Below, piece by piece: positions 5,606 to 10,998 of a stretch of 10,998 nucleotides of DNA. Within the stretch, counting starts at the first letter, position 1. Every line of letters starts with the position of its first letter. The translations under genes and the position numbers were made by a program. The notes under the pieces were generated by a model. It searched no databases. It was not told the DNA's origin and was given only the letters and a program-made list of their open reading frames with translations. The DNA comes from an uncultured Eggerthellaceae bacterium (GTDB lineage Bacteria; Actinomycetota; Coriobacteriia; Coriobacteriales; Eggerthellaceae): contig CASTMW010000048.1 in the NCBI GenBank assembly GCA_949450265.1, forward strand, positions 1-10,998, read 5' to 3'.

Positions 5606-8364
5606 CACGGCGCAACATGGAGCTGTTGCTGCTGATCGTAGCCGCGCCCATCGTCATCGTGCTGTTCGCCATGCTGGTGGTCACGGGCGGCCAAGCACTC
5701 TCGTTCAACACGCTGGGCGTGCCCATCGGCATCTTCGTGGTGTTCCTCATCGCGCATTTCGCGGTGCGCAAGCTGGCGCCCAACGCCGATCCCGCGCTGC
5801 TGCCCATCACATTCGCGCTGTCGGGCATCGGTATCGCCTTCGTCACGCGGCTGGTGCCTGACTTGGCCATGCGCCAGCTGATCTGGATGTTCGCCGGTGT
5901 GGCAGCCATGATCATCGTGCTGATGGTGGTGCGCAACCTGGATAAACTGGCCAATTACAAGTACACATTCATGATCGTGGGCGTGCTGCTGCTGCTCTCG
6001 CCTATGCTGCCGGTGGTGGGCACCGAGATCAACGGCAGCCGCCTGTGGCTATCTATCGGGGGCTTCTCGTTCCAACCCGGCGAACTGGCGAAGATCTGCA
6101 TCGTCATATTCCTGGCGGGATATTTGGCGCAGAACCGCGAGATGCTGTCGGTGTTCACGTGGAAAGTGGGTCCGGTGCGTCTGCCATCGCTGTCCACGCT
6201 GGTGCCGCTTCTGGCCATGTGGGCGTTGGCGTTCCTGATCGTTGTGCTGGAGAAGGACCTGGGTAGCGCGCTGGTGCTGTTCGCGGTGTTCCTGGTGATG
6301 CTCTATGTTGCCACGGGGAAGGTGCAGTACGTGGTGGTGGGGCTTTTGCTGGCCGCCGTAGCCGCCGTAGCGCTGTTCTTCATGTTCGATCACGTGCGCG
6401 TGCGCGTGGACATATGGCTTGACCCGTTCGCGGATGCGCAGGACAAGGGCTATCAGATCGTGCAGAGCCTGTATTCGCTGGCCGACGGCGGCATGTTCGG
6501 CGTGGGCATCGGGCGTGGTATGGCCGACATCATCCCGTATGCGGAAAGCGACTTCATCTTCAGCGCCATCGGCGAGGAATGTGGGCTTTTGGGCGCGGCG
6601 GGCGTGCTGTTGTTGTATCTGTGTTTCGCCATTCGCGGCATGCTGACCGCGGCGCGCGCGAAGAGCGACGTCAGCTCGTTCACTGCGGTGGGCGCCACCA
6701 GCATCGTTATCTTGCAGGCGTTCATCATCGTGGGCGGCGTGACGCGGCTCATCCCGCTGACGGGCATCACGCTGCCCTTCATCAGTCAAGGCGGTTCCAG
6801 CCTTCTGGCCGGGTTCATCATCGTGGCGCTGCTGCTGCGCGCAGGCGACGAGGGCACTGGCTCTGACGTGGAGATGACCTCGGTCATCTCGCGGTCGCGT
6901 CATTCGTCGAACAGCGTGTTGGGGCGCGTGGCGCTGGGCAAGAACATCACGTTCGCACTGATCTTCTTCAGCGTGCTGTTCGCGGCGCTGGTGGCCAACC
7001 TGACCTACATCATGGTCATCAACGCTGAGGCGTACCAGAACATGCCCGGCAACAGCCACACCATGGCGAAGGAAGCACAAAGCGAACGCGGCACCATATC
7101 CACCTACGATGGAGTGGTGCTGGCGCAGTCGGTGGAGCAACCCGACGGTACCTATGAGCGGGTGTACCCGGCGGGCACGTTGGCGGCCCACGTGGTGGGC
7201 TATTACTCGGGGAAATACGGCACGGCGGGTATCGAGGCCGAGTACAACGACACACTGAAGGGCAGCGAGAACTTTGCCAGCTGGACCGATGTGGTGAATT
7301 CGCTGGCGGGCATCTCGCAGCCGGGCAACGATGTGACGCTGACGCTGAACTCGAAGATCCAGCAGGCAGCGCAGGATGCGCTGGCGGGCGAGCGCGGGGC
7401 ATGCGTGGTGATGGACCCGCAGACCGGCGCCGTGTTCGCGTTGGCATCTTCGCCCACCTATGACGCGGCGGACGTGGAGAATGTGATAGCCAACTCCACC
7501 GCCGATTCGTCCGAGCTGCTGAACCGTGCCACGCAGGCGCTGTACGCGCCAGGATCCACGTTCAAGATGGTCACGTTCGCGGGTGCGCTGGAAGACGGCG
7601 TGTGCACCGACGATTCGGAGTACGACGCGCCCGGCGAGATGGAGATCGGCAACGCGCCGGTGACCAACATGCACGAGCGCAGCTACGGTACGGTCACGGT
7701 GCGGCGCGCGTTCGAGCTGTCGGCCAACACCGTGTTCGCGCAGCTAGGTGTGGAGCTGGGCTCCGAGCGTTTAGTGGCGGCGGCGAAGGCGTTTGGGTTC
7801 AATACGCCGGTGGAGTTCGATCTGCCGCTGGCGACCAGCCTCATGCCGAACCCGCAGGAGATGACCACGTGGGAGACCGCGTGGGCGGCTGCGGGCGAAC
7901 CGGTGGGCGAGCACGAGAGCCCGGCCGGGCCGCAGGCCACGGTGCTGGAAATGGCCATGGTGGGCTCTGCCATGGCCACGGGCGGGCAGATCATGCAGCC
8001 CTACCTGGTGGAAGGCATCTATAACGCCAGCGGGGCGCGCAGCTACACCGCGTCGCCCACGCCGCTGATGCGCGCAACCACCCAGCAGGTGGCCGACGAT
8101 GTGCTTGAGGCCATGCGCGGCGTGGTGGCGAACGGTACGGGTGCAGCTGCCGCGGTGCCGGGCGTGACCGTGGCGGGCAAGACGGGCACGGCCGAGCACG
8201 AGGGCAAGGAGAACGACAGCTGGTTCGTGGGCATCGCCGATGCCGATGGCGCCCGCAATCTGGTGGTGGCGCTGATGATCGAAGAAGCAGGTAACCGCAC
8301 TTCGGCCGCTGCGAAGGCGCAAACCGTTATCCGCACCGCACTGGAAGTGCAGGGAACGCTATGA
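5602..8364 (+). CDS. rodA-pbpA: Fused RodA/FtsW-type glycosyltransferase and class B penicillin-binding protein
   Basis: A 920-residue protein joining two enzymes usually made from adjacent genes. Residues 1-412 are a SEDS polymerase with about ten to twelve membrane helices. Its landmarks are NGSRLWLSIGGFSFQPGELAK at about 144-164, EKDLGSA at 217-223, LDPFADAQDKGYQIVQS at 273-289 (D278 aligns with the catalytic Asp of RodA) and PFISQGGSS at 392-400. A cytoplasmic linker covers about 413-447. Residues 449-473 are the anchor helix of the penicillin-binding part, and the transpeptidase lies at about 590-915. Its active-site motifs are SxxK in PGSTFK (S652, K655), SxN in SANT (S707-N709) and KTGTAEH (K860-G862). 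The second half follows mycobacterial PbpA closely. Together it should polymerise and cross-link elongation peptidoglycan. The frame is open throughout, with GGGGGA at 5590-5595 before the ATG. It overlaps pstP by four bases. Confidence 0.95.
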   Translation: MTRRNMELLLLIVAAPIVIVLFAMLVVTGGQALSFNTLGVPIGIFVVFLIAHFAVRKLAPNADPALLPITFALSGIGIAFVTRLVPDLAMRQLIWMFAGVAAMIIVLMVVRNLDKLANYKYTFMIVGVLLLLSPMLPVVGTEINGSRLWLSIGGFSFQPGELAKICIVIFLAGYLAQNREMLSVFTWKVGPVRLPSLSTLVPLLAMWALAFLIVVLEKDLGSALVLFAVFLVMLYVATGKVQYVVVGLLLAAVAAVALFFMFDHVRVRVDIWLDPFADAQDKGYQIVQSLYSLADGGMFGVGIGRGMADIIPYAESDFIFSAIGEECGLLGAAGVLLLYLCFAIRGMLTAARAKSDVSSFTAVGATSIVILQAFIIVGGVTRLIPLTGITLPFISQGGSSLLAGFIIVALLLRAGDEGTGSDVEMTSVISRSRHSSNSVLGRVALGKNITFALIFFSVLFAALVANLTYIMVINAEAYQNMPGNSHTMAKEAQSERGTISTYDGVVLAQSVEQPDGTYERVYPAGTLAAHVVGYYSGKYGTAGIEAEYNDTLKGSENFASWTDVVNSLAGISQPGNDVTLTLNSKIQQAAQDALAGERGACVVMDPQTGAVFALASSPTYDAADVENVIANSTADSSELLNRATQALYAPGSTFKMVTFAGALEDGVCTDDSEYDAPGEMEIGNAPVTNMHERSYGTVTVRRAFELSANTVFAQLGVELGSERLVAAAKAFGFNTPVEFDLPLATSLMPNPQEMTTWETAWAAAGEPVGEHESPAGPQATVLEMAMVGSAMATGGQIMQPYLVEGIYNASGARSYTASPTPLMRATTQQVADDVLEAMRGVVANGTGAAAAVPGVTVAGKTGTAEHEGKENDSWFVGIADADGARNLVVALMIEEAGNRTSAAAKAQTVIRTALEVQGTL

Positions 8365-8396
8365 AGATGCACGGTGCAGGAGCGGAATCGGGGGAG

Positions 8397-8402
8397 TATA
8401 AT
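8397..8402 (+). promoter_or_regulatory. Possible internal promoter -10 before pknB
   Basis: A perfect TATAAT lies 61 bases before the pknB GTG, in the only sizeable gap of the operon. No -35 of quality is seen at 16-18 bases upstream, and there is no extended -10 TG. It may let pknB be expressed apart from the upstream genes. The same bases include the ATG of the mini-ORF at 8401, so the match may be incidental. Confidence 0.3.
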
Positions 8403-8466
8403 GGCTAGACCTATGACGACTCCTGCTATGAACGCAGATGAAATGAACCCAAAGGAGTTATCGTGA
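8401..8466 (+). CDS. Possible 21-codon leader ORF coupled to pknB
   Basis: An open frame of 21 codons reads MARPMTTPAMNADEMNPKEL plus a final Ser. It has a G-rich GGGGGAG at 8390-8396 just before its ATG. Its TGA (8464-8466) overlaps the GTG of pknB as GTGA, the same kind of join seen elsewhere in this operon, and the pknB ribosome binding site lies within its last codons. This arrangement would couple pknB translation to it. The peptide matches nothing I recognise and has five methionines, so chance is a real alternative. It is too short to judge by codon use. Confidence 0.25.
   Translation: MARPMTTPAMNADEMNPKELS
8451..8457 (+). promoter_or_regulatory. Ribosome binding site that decides the pknB start
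   Basis: AAAGGAG ends 5 bases before GTG at 8463. The alternative ATG at 8481 would be 23 bases away, too far for this site, so the GTG start is preferred. Confidence 0.8.
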
Positions 8467-10454
8467 GCGGAACAGGACCTATGACCGGCAAGATATTCAA
8501 CAGCCGGTACGAAATAGGCGAGCGCATCGGCATCGGCGGCATGGCCGAGGTATACAGCGCGCTCGACAATGTGCTGGGGCGCACCGTTGCTGTGAAGGTG
8601 ATGCTGCCGCAGTTCGCCGACGATCCCGACTTCGCGCGTCGCTTCAAGCAGGAGGCTGCGGCTGCGGCCAACCTGCAAAGCCCGTACATCGTGAACGTGT
8701 ACGACTGGGGTTTTGACGACGGCACCTACTACATCGTGATGGAATACGTGCGTGGGTCCGACCTGAAGACGGCCATCGAGCAGCGCGGCGCCATCAATCA
8801 GCGCAAGGTTGCCGAGATCGGCGTGCAGGTGTGCCAGGCGCTGTCGGTGGCTCATTCGCAGGACATCATTCATCGCGATGTGAAGCCGCAGAACATCATG
8901 GTGCAGCCCGATGGCAACGTGAAGGTCATGGACTTCGGCATCGCGCGCGCGAAGAACTCCAACAGCGATAAGACGCAGACCGTGCTGGGCACGGCGCACT
9001 ATATCAGCCCCGAACAGGCGCAGGGCAAGGACCTGACCGCCGCTAGCGACATCTACTCGCTGGGCGTGGTGCTCTATGAGGCGGCCACGGGCACGCTGCC
9101 CTTCGACGGGCCGGACGCGGTCAGCGTGGCGCTCATGCAGGTGCAGGATTTCCCGCCTGCCCCGCGCGAGATCAACCCTGACATCTCGCCGGAGTTCGAG
9201 GACATCATCCTGACCGCCATGGAGAAGGAACCGGGGCAGCGCTTCGCCACGGCCAACGACATGCGGCAGGCGCTGAACGACTTTCTGGCTGGGCGGCCGT
9301 TCAACCGCAACGGCTTCACCAGCGCGCAGACCAGCGTCATTGCGCCTATCGGCGCGGCGGCGGGTGCGGCGGGCATCGACAGCACGCAGGTCATGCCGGT
9401 CACGCGCGCGGGTGCAGGGTCGCACGTGGCGGGCGGCAGCCATGCGGCGGGCGGGTACCGCGCGGGCAGCGCAGGCAACCCGGATGCTGGCAGCAACAAG
9501 AAGAAGATCGCTATCATCGCCGTGTGCGCGGTGATAGCCATCGCGTTGGTCGGTTTCCTGGTGGCAGGCGTGCTGGGTAGCCAGGGCGAACAGGCCGAAG
9601 TGCCCAACGTGGTGGGCCAAGACCGCGTGCAGGCTATCCAGGTGATCGAAGACGCTGGCTTCAAGGTGGATAGCGACGTGGAATACGTCTACGACACCAA
9701 CGTGCCAGCTGGGCAGGTCATCAGCCAGAACCCCAAGGGCGGCACCATGGCGCCGAAGGGCGAAGAAATTAAGTTGCAGGTGTCGAAGGGCACCGAACAG
9801 ATAGAGGTGCCGGATCTGACCGGCATGACCGAGACCGAGGCCGAGCGCGCCTTGGTGGCTGCGGGCTTCACGCTGGGCAATGTGACCGAGGAAGCCAGCG
9901 ACACCGTGGAAGCGGGCAAGGTCATCAGCCAGACGCCAGTGGGCAAGGGCAAGGCCGATCAGGGGTCGGCGGTGAACATCGTCATCTCGAAAGGGGCCGA
10001 TCAGGTCAGCGTGCCCAGTATTGAGGGCCTGAGCCTGGAAGCGGCGCGCCAGAAGGTAGAGAGCGCGGGGCTGAGCCTGTCGCAGAGCGGCAGCGAGGCC
10101 AGCGATAGCGTGGCGGCGAATTGCGTGATCCGGCAGAGCCCCAGCGCAGGCACGAAGGTGGACAAGGGCTCCACGGTCACCTACGTGATCAGCACGGGCA
10201 CCAGTTCGGTTAGCGTGCCCAGCGTGGTGGACTTCAACGAGGCGGCCGCGCGCAGCACGCTGCAGAATGCCGGGTTCAGCGTTAGTGTGACCACGGCGCA
10301 TTCCAGCTCTGTGGCCGATGGGAATGTGATCAGCCAAAGCCCGAACGGAGGGTCCAGTGCCACGAAGGGCGCCACGGTGACCATTACGGTGTCCACCGGG
10401 CCCGAGAGCAGCGATACCGGCGGCGGCAGCTCCAGCCAGCAAACCACCAGTTAG
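8463..10454 (+). CDS. pknB: PknB serine/threonine kinase with four PASTA domains
   Basis: A 663-residue receptor kinase. The kinase domain covers about 16-280: glycine loop RIGIGGMAEVY at 21-31, AVK with K45, catalytic HRDVKPQN at 137-144, metal-binding DFG at 157-159, and activation loop TQTVLGTAHYISPEQA at 171-186. T171 and T173 match the TQT autophosphorylation pair of mycobacterial PknB, but the segment before GT is two residues shorter here. A Gly/Ala/His-rich juxtamembrane linker covers about 285-345, KKK at 346-348 flanks the membrane, and the helix is about 349-371. Outside are four PASTA domains, at about 378-442, 447-511, 515-579 and 583-646, each opening with a VP motif and ending with a strand and a TG or KG. 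PASTA domains bind peptidoglycan fragments or lipid II in relatives, so this is the sensor of the operon; its targets probably include FhaA and cell-wall factors. A Ser/Gln/Thr tail ends the protein. Confidence 0.97.
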   Translation: MSGTGPMTGKIFNSRYEIGERIGIGGMAEVYSALDNVLGRTVAVKVMLPQFADDPDFARRFKQEAAAAANLQSPYIVNVYDWGFDDGTYYIVMEYVRGSDLKTAIEQRGAINQRKVAEIGVQVCQALSVAHSQDIIHRDVKPQNIMVQPDGNVKVMDFGIARAKNSNSDKTQTVLGTAHYISPEQAQGKDLTAASDIYSLGVVLYEAATGTLPFDGPDAVSVALMQVQDFPPAPREINPDISPEFEDIILTAMEKEPGQRFATANDMRQALNDFLAGRPFNRNGFTSAQTSVIAPIGAAAGAAGIDSTQVMPVTRAGAGSHVAGGSHAAGGYRAGSAGNPDAGSNKKKIAIIAVCAVIAIALVGFLVAGVLGSQGEQAEVPNVVGQDRVQAIQVIEDAGFKVDSDVEYVYDTNVPAGQVISQNPKGGTMAPKGEEIKLQVSKGTEQIEVPDLTGMTETEAERALVAAGFTLGNVTEEASDTVEAGKVISQTPVGKGKADQGSAVNIVISKGADQVSVPSIEGLSLEAARQKVESAGLSLSQSGSEASDSVAANCVIRQSPSAGTKVDKGSTVTYVISTGTSSVSVPSVVDFNEAAARSTLQNAGFSVSVTTAHSSSVADGNVISQSPNGGSSATKGATVTITVSTGPESSDTGGGSSSQQTTS

Positions 10455-10592
10455 GATGCGCTCGCAGACTGCTACCTAGCAGGCAGCACTACCCAACAGG
10501 CTGCACTACCAACAGACCGCCCGTTAGGGTGCGCTCGCAGGTTACTACCTAACAGGCAGCATTGCCCAACAAATCGCCAGTTAGGATGTGCG
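10437..10592. repeat. Degenerate direct repeats of the pknB 3' end
   Basis: A 49-base segment beginning GTTAGGATGCGCTCGCAG at 10450-10498 recurs at 10523-10571 without gaps. I count 7 differences in 49, all of them transitions. A partial third copy starts at 10580 (GTTAGGATG). The 14 bases before each copy also resemble each other (10437, 10510, 10567), so the repeat includes the last codons and stop of pknB. Inside the first unit, AGGCAGCACTACCCAAC (10481-10497) is itself nearly repeated as AGGCTGCACTACCAAC (10498-10513). This looks like old tandem duplication followed by drift. No function is evident. Confidence 0.8.
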
Positions 10593-10682
10593 ACTTGCCT
10601 GTTCTGCAAGGTCCTGTCTCTATTCGCTCGTAGTTGCTGTTCGCAGTTGCCCGCTCTTCAGTGAAGCGTACCTTCATACAAA

Positions 10683-10698
10683 TGTTTCACGTGAAACA
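10683..10698. promoter_or_regulatory. parS centromere site 1
   Basis: TGTTTCACGTGAAACA is a perfect 16-bp palindrome identical to the consensus chromosomal parS, the loading site for the CTP-dependent clamp ParB. ParB spreading from such sites brings in ParA and SMC to segregate chromosome origins. The flanks are not symmetric here, so the palindrome stops at 16 bp. Confidence 0.95.
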
Positions 10699-10804
10699 CT
10701 AGTCAGTTCAACTAAACCTCGTAGGTGTGCTTGCGTATGAGCGCGCGCTTGAGTTTGCTTGCATGACTTTCATCTCAGCGCTCTATTGGTTTGGGCATTT
10801 AGAA

Positions 10805-10820
10805 TGTTTCACGTGAAACA
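10805..10820. promoter_or_regulatory. parS centromere site 2
   Basis: A second perfect TGTTTCACGTGAAACA, 122 bases after the first. Here the symmetry extends two bases each side (AATG at the left, CATT at the right), making a 20-bp palindrome at 10803-10822. Two exact copies of a 16-mer in a gene-free stretch cannot reasonably be chance. Confidence 0.95.
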
Positions 10821-10924
10821 TTAGCGTTGTATTGGCAGTTGGCGCGAGCAGTTCGTGGTGCGTAGTCTACGGAATGGCTACATGTTTTATCTGCGCGGGG
10901 GCAGCAGGTCTGCGCCGCGTATCG

Positions 10925-10930
10925 TATACT
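10925..10930 (+). promoter_or_regulatory. Weak candidate -10 for a gene beyond the window
   Basis: TATACT matches five of six bases of TATAAT. No -35 of quality lies at the usual distance. AGGGAG at 10982-10987 could be a ribosome binding site for a start just past the window edge. Offered with low confidence because the downstream gene is not visible. Confidence 0.22.
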
Positions 10931-10998
10931 CATATCAAGTTCCGCTCCGCCTGTTTTTGCGATGGACCGATGCAAACAACCAGGGAGTCCTAGATCGC

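Larger units (their letters stand above)
10455..10998. other. Gene-free region carrying parS sites
   Basis: No open frame of believable length or composition is seen on either strand in these 544 bases, which look less GC-rich than the genes. In order, the region holds the pknB-end repeats, a weak hairpin (CTTGC 10594-10598 with GCAAG 10606-10610) followed by a moderately T-rich stretch, a short palindrome CTTCAGTGAAG near 10656, and parS at 10683. Then come a 10-bp palindrome AGCGCGCGCT at 10740-10749, parS at 10805 and a possible promoter near 10925. The hairpin is the only candidate terminator for the operon and it is poor. No DnaA box was found, so this is not itself an obvious replication origin. 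Confidence 0.75.

Noticed and set aside
6150..6166. CACGTG-centred sequence in the fused gene resembling parS
   Set aside because: Outside the central CACGTG only about two of five bases match on each side, unlike the exact sites at 10683 and 10805.
6049..7674. A 541-codon minus-strand frame opposite the fused cell-wall gene
   Set aside because: The same mirror effect: His/Arg/Gln-rich low-order sequence without motifs, wholly inside a certain plus-strand gene.
8361..8408. A 15-codon frame starting in the ATGA at the end of the fused gene
   Set aside because: Too short to support alone, with no ribosome binding site of its own; mentioned only as part of the junction structure.
8043..10442. 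A 799-codon open frame on the minus strand, antisense to pknB and the end of the fused gene
   Set aside because: Its translation is rich in His, Arg and Ala with no recognisable domain. Long antisense frames arise readily opposite GC-rich genes whose third positions are G or C. The plus strand has an unmistakable kinase.
10455..10998. CRISPR array, tRNA gene or replication origin in the gene-free end
   Set aside because: The repeats are degenerate and unevenly spaced, with no constant spacers. No cloverleaf was recognised. No DnaA box was found; the nearest match, TTATCTGCG near 10887, agrees at only six of nine bases.

Overview
The window reads as high-GC bacterial chromosome, most likely an actinobacterium and probably of the Coriobacteriia/Eggerthellaceae type. 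The basis is the canonical actinobacterial gene order fhaA-fhaB-pstP-rodA-pbpA-pknB, with PASTA repeats on the kinase, plus a secreted papain-type cysteine protease of a kind common in gut anaerobes. The genus is not proven by anything seen here.

Layout. Bases 1-54 probably hold the last 17 codons of a plus-strand membrane or surface protein. A 169-base convergent gap follows, with a perfect 18-bp tandem repeat and a cluster of inverted repeats. Bases 2714 down to 224 form a minus-strand pair: a universal stress protein, then a 666-residue exported C1 cysteine protease with a lectin-like region. An 87-base divergent gap (2715-2801) separates this pair from a plus-strand operon running to 10454. 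That operon encodes FhaA (DUF3662 + FHA), FhaB (membrane anchor + FHA), a PP2C phosphatase with a transmembrane segment and an outer tail (PstP), one 920-residue protein joining a RodA/FtsW glycosyltransferase to a class B penicillin-binding protein, and a PknB kinase with four PASTA domains. The first genes are packed tightly: fhaA and fhaB are 12 bases apart, and two junctions are 4-base ATGA overlaps. A 98-base junction before pknB holds a perfect TATAAT and a 21-codon mini-ORF that overlaps the pknB start.

How the genes work together. From what is known of the actinobacterial orthologues, PknB senses peptidoglycan fragments through PASTA domains and phosphorylates FHA-binding partners and cell-wall enzymes. 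PstP reverses this. FhaA and FhaB dock phosphothreonine proteins. RodA and PbpA polymerise and cross-link elongating peptidoglycan. Here polymerase and cross-linker are a single polypeptide, the most notable protein feature of the window. No pknA is present in the cluster.

The last 544 bases (10455-10998) hold no supportable gene. They begin with degenerate copies of the pknB 3' end and contain two perfect parS sites (TGTTTCACGTGAAACA) 122 bases apart. These mark a ParB-loading locus and suggest the window lies near the chromosome origin. I found no defence system, CRISPR array, insertion sequence or clearly undescribed system.
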